This document shows positions 32,022-40,528 of a stretch of 64,000 nt of DNA, piece by piece. Source of the DNA: Streptomyces sp. SCSIO 30461 (lineage in GTDB: Bacteria > Actinomycetota > Actinomycetes > Streptomycetales > Streptomycetaceae); NCBI RefSeq assembly GCF_037023745.1, contig NZ_CP146101.1, positions 7,420,001-7,484,000 of the forward strand. The letters are read 5' to 3'. Both the position numbers and the translations under genes were made by a program. The notes under the pieces were generated by a model, which worked only from the letters and a program-made list of their open reading frames with translations, had not been told where the DNA came from and did no database searches. Numbering within the stretch: position 1 is the stretch's first letter; every line of letters begins with the position of its first letter.

Positions 32022-32471
32022 ATGGCTACGTCGGCTTGCCTGGCAAGCATCAACGGGGCATTATTGCCCGCCTCTTCCGCGTCGGCCGAGCACCATATCG
32101 GACACGGCTTCTTGCTCACTGCCGTGCGGTACAGCGCGGTCAACTCACCGATCGCGGAGCCGATCCAGGCCCCACGCGTCCTGAGCACCCCCGCTGACGC
32201 CTTACGTGCCATGCGTGTGCAAATCAGGGGCGCTCATATGCTCGGAATGACCCCGCGCGAGGTCGAACGGGCCGTCGAATGGGCGGAGTCCGGCTGGATG
32301 ACGGCGCGTGGTCTGCTGGCGTCCGGAATGCCGTGCGGATTCACCGTGGTGTTGGGCAGCGGGGCGGTCTCCGAGTGGTCCGTACGGCCCGTGCGCTACC
32401 TCGCAGTGCGGACAACCGGCACCTGCCCGGTTGACCGACAGCACGCGCTACCAGGGGGATCGCGCACATGA
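32022..32471 (+). CDS. Hypothetical protein with two TTA codons
   Basis: 149 residues, family not recognised. GGAGG at 32011-32015, 6 bases before ATG 32022, is a strong start. Two TTA codons occur, at 32061-32063 and 32202-32204; in Streptomyces such genes depend on the bldA leucyl tRNA. The middle part (MRVQIRGAHMLGMTPREVER, then VEWAESGWMTARGLLASGM) looks helical and amphipathic. Codon use is less biased than in neighbouring genes, which suggests a recently acquired or accessory gene. An ORF on the opposite strand (31991-32212) lacks a ribosome site. Confidence 0.55.
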   Translation: MATSACLASINGALLPASSASAEHHIGHGFLLTAVRYSAVNSPIAEPIQAPRVLSTPADALRAMRVQIRGAHMLGMTPREVERAVEWAESGWMTARGLLASGMPCGFTVVLGSGAVSEWSVRPVRYLAVRTTGTCPVDRQHALPGGSRT

Positions 32472-32590
32472 GCATTCCAGCGGACCGGGCACCTGGCCTG
32501 TGTCCTCGCGGGCAACCCCCGGAAGCGCGACCAACCGCCGGTCGCGTGGACGTCCGCTGTCGCGCTGCCCGGATGCCTAGGATCACCCGC

Positions 32591-33087
32591 ATGCCGCTGA
32601 GACCCGTTCACGTGATCATCAAGGCTCTCGATGCTCCGGCGGTCGGCCGGTTCTGGGCGGAGGCGCTCGGTTGGAGTGCCTACAGCACTGGCGTGACCAC
32701 ATACGTCGGCCCCTCCGGCGTCCTCGTCTGGCCGGATCCGGTTGCCGTCGGCGTCAATGTCGTTCCCGTCCCGGAGCCCAAAGTCGACGGTGAAGAACCG
32801 TGTGCACCTCGATCTCGCCACCACGTCCGCGGCTCATCAGGCGGAGTTGGTCGCACGCCTCCGGGCCTTCGGCGCCACGCAGGTCGACGTGGGACAGGGC
32901 GCAGTGCCGTGGACGGCTCTCACCGATCCCGAGGGCAACGAGTTCTGTGTGCTCGAGCCCCGGGAGGTCTACCGGGACACGGGGCCGATCGCCGCGATGG
33001 TGGTCGACTGCGCGGATCCGCGGACGATGGCCCGGTTCTGGGGCGGAGCACTGGACCGGACCCCGCACGAGGTGGCGAGGAGAGCGT
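32591..33087 (+). pseudogene. Frameshifted and truncated VOC-family (glyoxalase-like) gene
   Basis: The first 64 codons from ATG 32591 (MPLRPVHVIIKALDAPAVGR, then FWAEALGW) run in one frame to VPEPK. From about 32780 the family sequence continues in the next frame (VKNRVHLDLATTSAAHQ, then LTDPEGNEFCVLEPREVYR and DCADPRTMARFWGGALD). The shift lies at or near the AAA of CCCAAAGTC (about 32779-32787) and equals one extra base. The second VOC domain stops after its first strand, where the hairpin at 33088 begins, so about 200 bases are also missing compared with two-domain relatives. It is a pseudogene unless the shift is a sequence error; the truncation argues for real decay. Confidence 0.75.
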
Positions 33088-33120
33088 GCCGGTCCTGGTG
33101 TGGGCACCACCAGGACCGGC
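33088..33120. terminator. Hairpin terminator for the geranylgeranyl reductase gene
   Basis: A perfect 13-base stem (33088-33100 with 33108-33120) and a 7-base loop, 23 bases beyond the stop of the minus-strand gene at 33144. Confidence 0.75.
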
Positions 33121-33143
33121 GCGTCTCGTCGGGCGTCGGGCCG

Positions 33144-34430
33144 TCAGGCCTTGGGCGCGGCCTTCGAGAGGCCGTTGATGATCCTGTCCATCGCGTCGCC
33201 GCCCGTCGGGTCGGTCAGGTTGGCGAGCATCTTCAGCGTGAACTTCATCAGCACCGGGTGGCTCAGCCCGCGCTGGGTCGCGATCTTCATGACCCTCGGG
33301 TTGCCGATGAGCTTCACGAAGGCGCGGCCCAGTGTGTAGTAGCCGCCGTAGGTGTCCTTGAGGACCTTCGGGTAGCTGCGCAGGGCGAGTTCGCGCTGCG
33401 CCGGGGTGGAGCGGGCATGGGCCTGGACGATGACGTCGGCGGCGATCTGGCCGGACTCCATCGCGTAGGCGATGCCTTCGCCGTTGAACGGGTTGACGAG
33501 CCCGCCCGCGTCGCCGACGAGCAGCAGACCGCGGGTGTAGTGGGGCTGGCGGTTGAAGGCCATGGGCAGGGCGGCGCCGCGGATCGGGCCGGTCATGTTG
33601 TCGGGGACGTAACCCCACTCCTCCGGCATGGACGCGCACCACGCCTTGAGCACCTCGCGCCAGTCCAGGTCCTTGAAGGCCGCGGAGGTGTTGAGCACGC
33701 CGAGGCCGACGTTGGAGGTGCCGTCGCCCATGCCGAAGATCCAGCCGTAGCCGGGCAGCAGCCGGTCCTCGCCGGGGCCCCGGCGGTCCCACAGCTCCAG
33801 CCAGGACTCCAGGTAGTCGTCGTCGTGCCGGGGGCTGGTGAAGTAGGTGCGGACCGCGACACCCATCGGGCGGTCCTCGCGGCGGTGCAGGCCCATCGCC
33901 AGGGACAGCCGGGAGGAGTTGCCGTCGGCGGCGACGACCAGCGGGGCGTGGAAGGTGACCGGGGTCTTCTCCTCGCCCAGCTTGGCGTGCACACCGGTGA
34001 TACGGCCGGTGCGGTCGTCCACGATCGGCTCGCCGACGTTGCAGCGCTCGTACAGGCGCGCCCCCGCCTTCTGCGCCTGGCGGGCGAGCTGCTCGTCGAA
34101 GTCGTCGCGCTTGCGGACAAGTCCGTAGTCCGGGTAGCTGGCGAGCTCCGGCCAGTCGAGCTGGAGCCGGACGCCGCCGCCGATGATGCGCAGACCCTTG
34201 TTGCGCAGCCAGCCGGCCTCTTCGGAGATGTCGATTCCCATGGCGACGAGCTGCTTGGTGGCACGCGGGGTGAGCCCGTCACCGCACACCTTCTCGCGCG
34301 GGAACGCGGTCTTCTCCAGGAGGAGGACGTCAAGTCCGGCCTTGGCCAGGTAGTACGCGGTCGTCGATCCGGCCGGACCCGCGCCGACGACGATCACATC
34401 CGCGGTGTGCTCGGAGAGAGGCTCGGTCAC
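33144..34430 (-). CDS. Geranylgeranyl reductase family FAD-dependent oxidoreductase
   Basis: Flavoprotein of 428 residues that reduces isoprenoid double bonds. VVGAGPAGSTTAYYLAKAG near residue 14 is the FAD dinucleotide motif, then FPREKVCGDGLTPRA and GDAGGLVNPFNGEGIAYAM, all typical of the GGR/ChlP family. In mycobacteria a relative (MenJ) partly saturates the menaquinone side chain. With nuo, mqn and menG genes around it, that role is a good guess here, but archaeal-type lipid or carotenoid substrates cannot be excluded. GTG 34430 follows GGGAG with an 8-base spacing; the open frame extends to 35459 without support. Confidence 0.88.
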   Translation of the reverse strand: MTEPLSEHTADVIVVGAGPAGSTTAYYLAKAGLDVLLLEKTAFPREKVCGDGLTPRATKQLVAMGIDISEEAGWLRNKGLRIIGGGVRLQLDWPELASYPDYGLVRKRDDFDEQLARQAQKAGARLYERCNVGEPIVDDRTGRITGVHAKLGEEKTPVTFHAPLVVAADGNSSRLSLAMGLHRREDRPMGVAVRTYFTSPRHDDDYLESWLELWDRRGPGEDRLLPGYGWIFGMGDGTSNVGLGVLNTSAAFKDLDWREVLKAWCASMPEEWGYVPDNMTGPIRGAALPMAFNRQPHYTRGLLLVGDAGGLVNPFNGEGIAYAMESGQIAADVIVQAHARSTPAQRELALRSYPKVLKDTYGGYYTLGRAFVKLIGNPRVMKIATQRGLSHPVLMKFTLKMLANLTDPTGGDAMDRIINGLSKAAPKA

Positions 34431-34526
34431 GGCGGGATCTCCCGAAACTCGATTTCGCGTGCTTAAAAGCACTGGACGTGTGCAGTCTATGGGGGCGTAC
34501 CGATCCGCCGACCGAAGGGCTGTCCC

Positions 34527-35069
34527 ATGAGCGAAACGCTTCCCGCCGCTCCCGCCGCGCCGGTGGTGCGGCTGCGCGTGCCCACCGACGAGGACGCCCT
34601 GGTCTGGCACCGGATCTTCGCCGATCCGGAGGTGATGGAATTCCACGGCGGGGCGCCCGCCGAGCTGTCCGAATACGAGGAGTTGACAGCACGGCAGCGC
34701 AGACATGACGCGGAACGCGGTTACTGCCTCTGGACGGTTCTGGACGGGGACGGCGCGGTGCTCGGGTTCACGGGCGCGCAGCCGTGGCCGCACGCCTGGG
34801 GCCCGGTGGGCGAGATCGAGATCGGCTGGCGGCTGGCCAGGCGCGCCTGGGGGTTGGGTTACGCGACCGCCGCGGCCCGCACCACGCTGGAGCGGTTGCG
34901 GGCGGCGGGGGTGCCGAGCGTGGTCGCGATGGTGGTGGCGGAGAACGAGCGGTCGATCGCGGTGACCCGGCGGCTCGGTATGGAGCTGGCGGAGACGTTC
35001 ACGACTCCGCAGTCGCAGCGGACCGGGTATTGCTTCCGGCTGGATCTGCGGGACGGCGCGGCCGGGTAG
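34527..35069 (+). CDS. GNAT N-acetyltransferase (RimJ/RimL-like)
   Basis: 180 residues, Acetyltransf_3 type. VRLRVPTDEDALVWHRIFAD opens the fold, IGWRLARRAWGLGYATAA carries the acetyl-CoA P-loop (RRAWGLGYA), and VAENERSIAVTRRLGMELAE is the usual end of the domain. Substrate unknown. ATG 34527 has GAAGGG 7 bases upstream. It is divergent from the geranylgeranyl reductase gene with a 96-base gap. Confidence 0.88.
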   Translation: MSETLPAAPAAPVVRLRVPTDEDALVWHRIFADPEVMEFHGGAPAELSEYEELTARQRRHDAERGYCLWTVLDGDGAVLGFTGAQPWPHAWGPVGEIEIGWRLARRAWGLGYATAAARTTLERLRAAGVPSVVAMVVAENERSIAVTRRLGMELAETFTTPQSQRTGYCFRLDLRDGAAG

Positions 35070-35334
35070 CTGCTGCCAGGGAGGTACCGCACCGTCGGAA
35101 CGCCGATCGGGCACCCGCCTGCCGGTCGGTGCCGACCCTTGGGTGTCATTGCCGCGCTCCGCCGCCGTCGGTATGCCGCACCGCAATGCGGCACGCCCCG
35201 ACGGCGATGGATCCGGTCTCCCCTGGGCCGGCCGGCCTCCGAGCGCCGTCACTACGTAGGCGTCGTCGGTCGTCGCCCGCATAGGCAGGCATCGCCGACG
35301 CGAACGCGGTGCCATCGCGACGAAGCTGAGTACC

Positions 35335-35643
35335 ATGACGAACACCGACACGAACTCCGCAAACGCGACCACGACCGCAGCCACCGCCACCGCCACCTCT
35401 GCCACTGTCGCCGGCACTGCCACCGCCACGGGCAGCCTTCTGGAGGCCGCCCTCGACACGGCGGCGCCTCACGTCAAGGGCCTGAGGAAGGGCAAGGACC
35501 CGAAGAAGAAGGCGGCTCAGCGGCGCGCCGCCAAGGCTCTGGCGTACTTCACCCTGGCCTCCACCGCGCTCATGGTCCTGGCCGAGCCGTGGCTGCTGAT
35601 CCCGGTCGCAACCCTGGTCCTCGCGATATCGCTCTGGGACTGA
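35335..35643 (+). CDS. Small Thr/Ala-rich membrane protein, unknown
   Basis: 102 residues. The first 35 are almost only Thr, Ala, Ser and Asn. A lysine-rich patch (GLRKGKDPKKKAAQRRAAK) follows, then one hydrophobic hairpin (ALAYFTLASTALMVLAEPW, LLIPVATLVLAISLW). No family recognised. The ribosome site before ATG 35335 is weak. The basic patch next to the membrane segment resembles small Streptomyces membrane proteins of unknown role. Confidence 0.5.
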   Translation: MTNTDTNSANATTTAATATATSATVAGTATATGSLLEAALDTAAPHVKGLRKGKDPKKKAAQRRAAKALAYFTLASTALMVLAEPWLLIPVATLVLAISLWD

Positions 35644-35950
35644 CCGGGCCGCCCACCGGGTCCGCGAACCGCCGCAGCGCAGATGGGCCTCGCGGGGCTC
35701 CCCCAACCGCCCGAAGCCCGCAGGTCCGGTGGACAGGTGCGGACAGCACTGGTCAGCACCCCCTCGCGTCAGCCCTGGAAAGTGGACACCGCCTCACACG
35801 AGGCTGAAGGCCGTGAACACGGCACGCGGGGAGACGGACCGTCAGCGATGCGCCGGAGTCGCCGTCGTCCGAGACTCCGGCCCCCGAAAGCCACGCCAAC
35901 ACATTCCCATCCGCAACCGCAACCGCAACCGCAACGAAGGAACCCCCATC
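35644..35950. other. Intergenic region before the SnoaL-like gene
   Basis: 307 bases with no supported gene. It contains four tandem CCGCAA hexamers at 35911-35934, close to the next start codon, and presumably the promoter of that gene. Confidence 0.5.
35911..35934 (+). repeat. Four tandem CCGCAA hexamers
   Basis: Exact 6-base units repeated four times, 17-40 bases upstream of the SnoaL-like start. They lie in the 5' leader and could alter spacing if copy number changes. Confidence 0.8.
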
Positions 35951-36463
35951 ATGACGTCCCGCCCGACCCGTGCCCTCACCCTGCTGGCCGCCGCCGTGGC
36001 CCTGTCGGCCACCACCGTCCCCACCGCCAACGCCGCGCAGAACGGCGCCGAACGGCGTCCGCCGAGGATCGTCGCAGACTGGGCGCATGCCTGGAACGGC
36101 ACCGACCCGGCCGCGCTCGGCGCCCTGTTCACCGCCGACGGCACCTACACCGACAAGGCCGTGGGCATGACCTTCCGCGGCCCCAAGGAGATAGCCGGGT
36201 GGAAGGCGCGCGCCGACCGCCTCATCGACAACGTCCATGTCACGGTGCGCTCTGCCCGGCGCGACGGCACCCGCGTCAGCGTCAAGGCCGTCTACTCAGG
36301 CCATCTCAAAGGCGCGCCCAAGCCCTTCGCCGTCCCGATGACCACTCTGCTCGACCTCAACAAGAGCGGCTGCCGTATCACCTCCGACCAGGACCACTAC
36401 AGCATCGCCGCCGTCCTCGCCCAGTCCGGTCTGCCCGCCGACTGGACCCCGCCCGCGGCTTGA
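35951..36463 (+). CDS. Secreted SnoaL/NTF2-like protein
   Basis: 170 residues. A signal peptide (TRALTLLAAAVALSATTVP, cleavage after ANA near residue 27) is followed by one NTF2-like alpha+beta fold: IVADWAHAWNGTDPAALGAL, FTADGTYTDKAVGMTFRGP, and GRP-type strands KAVYSGHLKG. No catalytic set can be assigned, so its role outside the cell is open. ATG 35951 is placed just before the signal peptide, with GAAGG upstream. The frame extends to 35729 without support. Confidence 0.75.
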   Translation: MTSRPTRALTLLAAAVALSATTVPTANAAQNGAERRPPRIVADWAHAWNGTDPAALGALFTADGTYTDKAVGMTFRGPKEIAGWKARADRLIDNVHVTVRSARRDGTRVSVKAVYSGHLKGAPKPFAVPMTTLLDLNKSGCRITSDQDHYSIAAVLAQSGLPADWTPPAA

Positions 36464-36490
36464 GCCCGTCCAGGAGACGCCCCGCGGCGA

Positions 36491-36535
36491 CCGCGGGCTG
36501 ATCGCGGCCCCGCGTCAGCCCGCGGAGTGTCGCGG
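36491..36535. terminator. Bidirectional hairpin between SnoaL-like gene and glsA
   Basis: A perfect 11-base stem CCGCGGGCTGA / TCAGCCCGCGG (36491-36501 and 36525-36535) between convergent genes. Confidence 0.65.
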
Positions 36536-36605
36536 CGGACGCGGTCGGTTGCGGCAGGTCCGCCGACGAAGACGAAGACGCAGACGCAGGATCGCCGGGG
36601 GAGAG

Positions 36606-37529
36606 TCAGAAGACCGACAGGCCCGTCAGCGTCGTGAACCTGTCCAGCGCGGCCACACCCGCCACCGAGTTGCCGCGCCGGTCGAGACCCGGGCTCCACA
36701 CGCACAGCGTGCAGCGGCCGGGGACGACGGCGACGATCCCGCCGCCCACCCCGCTCTTGCCGGGCAGCCCGACGCGGTAGGCGAACTCGCCCGCCGCGTC
36801 ATACGTACCGCAGGTCATCATCACCGCGTTGACCTGCTTGGCCTCGCTGCGGCTCAGCAGCCGGCTGCCGTCGGCGCGCAGTCCGTGCCGGGCCAGGAAG
36901 CGGGCTGCCAGGGCGAGATCGGCGCAGCTCGCCCTGATCGAGCACTGCCAGAAGTAGTGGTCGAGCAGTATCGGCACAGGATTGGCGATATTGCCGTACG
37001 AGGCCATGAAGTGGGCCAGTGCGGCGTTGCGGTCGCCGTTCTCCCCCTCCGAGTCGGCGACCTCCTGGTCGAAGGCCAGGTCCGGGTTGCCGCTCTCGGC
37101 GCGCAGGAACTCCAGGAGATCGCTGCTGGCGTCACCGGTCAGGGTCTGGAGCCGGTCGGTGACGACGAGGGCTCCCGCGTTGATGAACGGATTGCGCGGG
37201 ATGCCGTTCTCGTACTCCAGTTGCACGAGCGAGTTGAACGGGTTGCCGGACGGCTCGCGGCCCACCCGCTCCCACAGCGCGTCCCCGTCGAGGGAGAGTG
37301 CGAGCGCCAGCGCGAAGACCTTGGTGATGGACTGCGCCGAGAACGGCAGCCGCCAGTCGCCGACCCCGTACACGGTGCCGTCGAGGTCGGCGATGGCCAT
37401 ACCGAAGCGGCGCGGGTCGACGGACGCGAGCGCGGGGATGTACTCGGCGGGTGTGCCGCTGCCGATGAGCGGGGCCACGTCCGCGGCGATGCGTCCCAGC
37501 AGTTCCTGGTAGTCGTCCGCCTGCTTCAT
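36606..37529 (-). CDS. glsA: Glutaminase A
   Basis: Hydrolyses L-glutamine to glutamate and ammonia in the cytoplasm, 307 residues, the normal length. The serine-dependent active site is visible as FSAQSITK with Ser67 and Lys70. EYENGIPRNPFINAGAL, MTCGTYDAAGEFAYRVGLP and GKSGVGGGI are the other conserved blocks. ATG 37529 is 17 bases after the menG stop, so it is probably the last gene of the mqnC-menG transcript, although its function is not related to menaquinone. Confidence 0.94.
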   Translation of the reverse strand: MKQADDYQELLGRIAADVAPLIGSGTPAEYIPALASVDPRRFGMAIADLDGTVYGVGDWRLPFSAQSITKVFALALALSLDGDALWERVGREPSGNPFNSLVQLEYENGIPRNPFINAGALVVTDRLQTLTGDASSDLLEFLRAESGNPDLAFDQEVADSEGENGDRNAALAHFMASYGNIANPVPILLDHYFWQCSIRASCADLALAARFLARHGLRADGSRLLSRSEAKQVNAVMMTCGTYDAAGEFAYRVGLPGKSGVGGGIVAVVPGRCTLCVWSPGLDRRGNSVAGVAALDRFTTLTGLSVF

Positions 37530-37546
37530 GAGCGATGCCCGCCTTG

Positions 37547-38242
37547 CTACTGCGGCTTGCTGCCGCGGTGCAGGGCGACGATGCCGCCGCTCAGGTTGCG
37601 CCAGGCGACCTTGGTCCAGCCGGCATTCTGGAGCAGCCCGGCGAGCTCCGACTGCTCGGGCCAGGACTGGATCGACTCGGCGAGATACACGTACGCGTCG
37701 GGGTTCGACGACACCGCGCGGGCGACGGGCGGCAGCGCCCGCATCAGGTACTCCTCGTACACGGTGCGGAACGGGCCCCAGGTGGGGTGGGAGAACTCGC
37801 AGATCACGACCCTTCCGCCCGGCTTGGTCACCCGGTACAGCTCGCGCAGCGCCTGGTCGGTGTCCTGGACGTTGCGCAGCCCGAACGAGATCGTCACCGC
37901 GTCGAACACGCCGTCCCGGAACGGCAGCCGCGTGGCGTCGCCCGCGGTGAGCGGCAGCCAAGGGTGCCGCTTCTTGCCTTCGCTCAACATGCCGAGGGAG
38001 AAGTCGCAGGGCACCACATAGGCGCCGGTGCGGGTGAACGGCAGCGAGGACGTACCGGTACCCGCGGCCAGGTCGAGAATCCGCTCGGCGGGGCCGGCGG
38101 CGACGGTTCCGGCGACCTCCTTGCGCCAGCGCCGGTCCTGGCCCAGCGAGAGCACATCGTTGGTGAGGTCGTAGTTCGCCGCCACGTCGTCGAACATGGA
38201 GGCGACTTCGTGCGGCTGCTTGTCCAGGGAGGCTCGGGTCAC
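37547..38242 (-). CDS. menG: Demethylmenaquinone methyltransferase
   Basis: SAM-dependent C-methyltransferase (UbiE/MenG), 231 residues, that converts demethylmenaquinone to menaquinone at the membrane surface. [20 protein letters not shown] opens the family signature, [14 protein letters not shown] is the SAM-binding motif, [10 protein letters not shown] and [15 protein letters not shown] follow. The organism uses the futalosine pathway, so the menaquinone rather than ubiquinone product is expected. GTG 38242 is preceded by GGGGG. It lies in the operon mqnC - amidohydrolase-like - menG - glsA. Confidence 0.94.
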   Translation of the reverse strand: MTRASLDKQPHEVASMFDDVAANYDLTNDVLSLGQDRRWRKEVAGTVAAGPAERILDLAAGTGTSSLPFTRTGAYVVPCDFSLGMLSEGKKRHPWLPLTAGDATRLPFRDGVFDAVTISFGLRNVQDTDQALRELYRVTKPGGRVVICEFSHPTWGPFRTVYEEYLMRALPPVARAVSSNPDAYVYLAESIQSWPEQSELAGLLQNAGWTKVAWRNLSGGIVALHRGSKPQ

Positions 38243-38310
38243 GCCCCCATTGTGCCGGTCGGTCCCGGGCGGACCTCGGGCAGGGCACGCGGACGGACCA
38301 CCACGAGTCC

Positions 38311-39012
38311 TCAGCGGGCCCGGTAGACCAGCCGCCCGCCCAGGACGGTCGCCACGCAGGTGACGGCTCCGTGTGCGCGCAGGGCACGCTCGGGCGGCTC
38401 GTCCACGGACAGCTCGTCCATGGACACATCGAATACGGGCACATCGAAGACGGCGAAGTCGGCGGGGGCGCCGGCGGTCAGCTCACCGTCGAGCACGGCA
38501 CCGAGCGGCCGGGCGGCGAACGGGTCGAGCGAGGGCCGCGGCGATGACGCTGACGGCGGCAGCGGGCCCCCGGCGTTCACCCCCCTTACCCGCAGGCCCG
38601 AACGGGCGACCGCGCTGCGCACCTCGGGCAGGGTGAAGGGCCCGACCACGGCCGTCGTGCCATGGGCCAGCATGCGCTGCAGTCCCCGCCGCGCGCTCCC
38701 GCCCCGGCGTACGTCGTCGAGGGCGAGCGCCGCGAGCGCATCGCCGGTCAACGGCTCGGTGCCGAGTGCGTCCGCCTCTCGCGGGTCCGGGTGGTAGGCG
38801 GCCTCCAGCAGCGCCCTCGCGTCCGCGTTGACCAGCCCCGGCAGCAACAGCCCGGGCCAACGGCGTACCCGCGCCCCCGGGTGGGCGGCGGTGGCTTGTT
38901 CGAGGGGGCCGACGGCGGCGATCACACCGCCGTCGACCACCACCGCGTCGGCAGGCGGCTCGGGGCTGCCGGTGGCGGCGAACACCCGGTCAGCTGCGTG
39001 GATGGTCAGCAC
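38311..39012 (-). CDS. Degenerate amidohydrolase (imidazolonepropionase-like) protein
   Basis: 233 residues. The ends form the composite beta-sandwich domain of amidohydrolases: [14 protein letters not shown] at the start, [20 protein letters not shown] and [13 protein letters not shown] at the end. [20 protein letters not shown] stands where active enzymes have PGLVNAHTH; the metal-binding HxH is absent. Length is also about 60% of a normal amidohydrolase. It is therefore probably not a hydrolase. It sits 19 bases after mqnC and 68 before menG in one transcript, which suggests a role in menaquinone synthesis or a structural partner; this is inference. Confidence 0.75.
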   Translation of the reverse strand: MLTIHAADRVFAATGSPEPPADAVVVDGGVIAAVGPLEQATAAHPGARVRRWPGLLLPGLVNADARALLEAAYHPDPREADALGTEPLTGDALAALALDDVRRGGSARRGLQRMLAHGTTAVVGPFTLPEVRSAVARSGLRVRGVNAGGPLPPSASSPRPSLDPFAARPLGAVLDGELTAGAPADFAVFDVPVFDVSMDELSVDEPPERALRAHGAVTCVATVLGGRLVYRAR

Positions 39013-39031
39013 GGCTGGGCTCGGCTCGGCG

Positions 39032-40231
39032 TCAGTTGGCGTTCAGCAGCTTCAGCTCGGGATGTGCCGTGCCGCCCTCGATCGCGGTCGACGAGATGTG
39101 CGAGGCCACCCGGTCGTCCACCGGGTCGTTCGCCGGGTCGCCGTGCACGACGATGTGCTCGTACGTGGTCGTGCGCTGCGCGGGCACCCGGTCCGCCTTG
39201 CGGATCAGGTCGATGATCTCCTGCCGGTTGGAGCGGTGCTTGGCACCCGCCGACGAGACGACGTTCTCCTCCAGCATGATCGAGCCCAGGTCGTCGGCGC
39301 CGTAGTGCAGCGACAGCTGGCCGATCTCCTTGCCCGTGGTCAGCCAGGAGCCCTGGATATGGGCCACGTTGTCGAAGAACAGCCGCGCGATCGCGATCAT
39401 CCGCAGGTACTCGAAGATCGTCGCCTGGGTGCGGCCCTTGAGGTGGTTGTTCTCCGGCTGGTACGTGTACGGGATGAAGGCGCGGAAGCCTCCCGTACGG
39501 TCCTGGACATCACGGATCATCCGCATGTGCTCGATACGCTCGGCGTTGGTCTCACCGGTGCCCATCAGCATGGTGGACGTCGACTCGACGCCCATCCGGT
39601 GCGCGATCTCCATGATCTCCAGCCAGCGCTCGCCTGACTCCTTCAGCGGGGCGATCGCCTTGCGCGGACGCTCCGGCAGCAGCTCGGCACCGGCGCCGGC
39701 GAAGGAGTCCAGGCCCGCCGCGTGGATCCGGGCGATGGCCTCCTCGACCGGCACACCGGAGATCCGTGCCATGTGCTCGACCTCGGACGCTCCGAGGGAG
39801 TGGATCACCAGCTGCGGGAAGTCCTTCTTGATCGCGGCGAAGTGCTTCTCGTAGTACTCGACGCCATAGTCCGGGTGGTGCCCGCCCTGGAACATGATCT
39901 GCGTACCGCCCAGCTCGACGGTCTCCGCGCAGCGCCGCAGGATGTCGTCGAGGTCGCGGGTCCAGCCCTTGGCGGTGTCCTTCGGCGCGGAGTAGAAGGC
40001 GCAGAAGCGGCAGGCCGTGACGCAGACGTTGGTGTAGTTGATGTTCCGCTCGATGATGTACGTCGCGATGTGCTCCGTACCGGCGTAGCGCCGACGGCGC
40101 ACCGCGTCGGCGGCGGCGCCCAGCGCGTGCAGCGGCGCGGACCGGTAGAGGTCGAGCGCCTCCTCCGGGGTGATCCGCCCACCGTCGGCGGCGCGGTCCA
40201 GGACGGACTGAAGGTCGGCCTTCTCGGTCAC
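39032..40231 (-). CDS. mqnC: Cyclic dehypoxanthine futalosine synthase
   Basis: Radical SAM enzyme of the futalosine pathway that closes the ring of dehypoxanthine futalosine, 399 residues. YTNVCVTACRFCAFY carries the [4Fe-4S] ligands Cys70, Cys74 and Cys77. TQIMFQGGHHPDYGVEYYE, the GAGAELLPERPRKAIAPLK block and LKGRTQATIFEYLRMIAIAR are typical of MqnC and separate it from MqnE. GTG 40231 has AAAGGTG 7 bases upstream. First gene of the four-gene operon. Confidence 0.96.
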   Translation of the reverse strand: MTEKADLQSVLDRAADGGRITPEEALDLYRSAPLHALGAAADAVRRRRYAGTEHIATYIIERNINYTNVCVTACRFCAFYSAPKDTAKGWTRDLDDILRRCAETVELGGTQIMFQGGHHPDYGVEYYEKHFAAIKKDFPQLVIHSLGASEVEHMARISGVPVEEAIARIHAAGLDSFAGAGAELLPERPRKAIAPLKESGERWLEIMEIAHRMGVESTSTMLMGTGETNAERIEHMRMIRDVQDRTGGFRAFIPYTYQPENNHLKGRTQATIFEYLRMIAIARLFFDNVAHIQGSWLTTGKEIGQLSLHYGADDLGSIMLEENVVSSAGAKHRSNRQEIIDLIRKADRVPAQRTTTYEHIVVHGDPANDPVDDRVASHISSTAIEGGTAHPELKLLNAN

Positions 40232-40276
40232 CGGGAGTCACCTTTCGGCGGTGTTTCTGGGCGTTCTACGGCGTGG

Positions 40277-40308
40277 TGCGGTGTGCTGCGGCTTACTGCG
40301 GTGTGCTG
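40277..40308. promoter_or_regulatory. Direct repeat TGCGGTGTGCTG x2 upstream of mqnC
   Basis: The identical 12-mer occurs at 40277-40288 and 40297-40308, exactly 20 bases (two helical turns) apart and 46-77 bases before the mqnC start. That geometry suits two regulator dimers on one DNA face, but no regulator is known. Confidence 0.4.
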
Positions 40309-40528
40309 TACGCGTTCCGGACGTTCCCGGCCTCGCACGGCCGGACCAGCCTACGTCAGGGCGTCCGAGCGCCCCGTACGCACCCTCCGGGGCATCGGCG
40401 GGGCCCGGCTCGCCGAGCCGTCCGGGGCGACGGGACGAGGGGCTGCGGGGACGAGGCGGTGAGTTGGTGTGGGGACGGGGGGCGCGGGACGAGGCGGTGC
40501 GCACGCCGTCCTTCGCGGATGCGGCTGC

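Noticed and set aside
31991..32212. Minus-strand ORF of 73 codons opposite the TTA-containing gene
   Set aside because: No ribosome site; the plus-strand gene has a strong one.
33087..34466. Long plus-strand continuation of the second VOC frame
   Set aside because: It reads antisense through the geranylgeranyl reductase gene; VOC similarity ends at about 33087.
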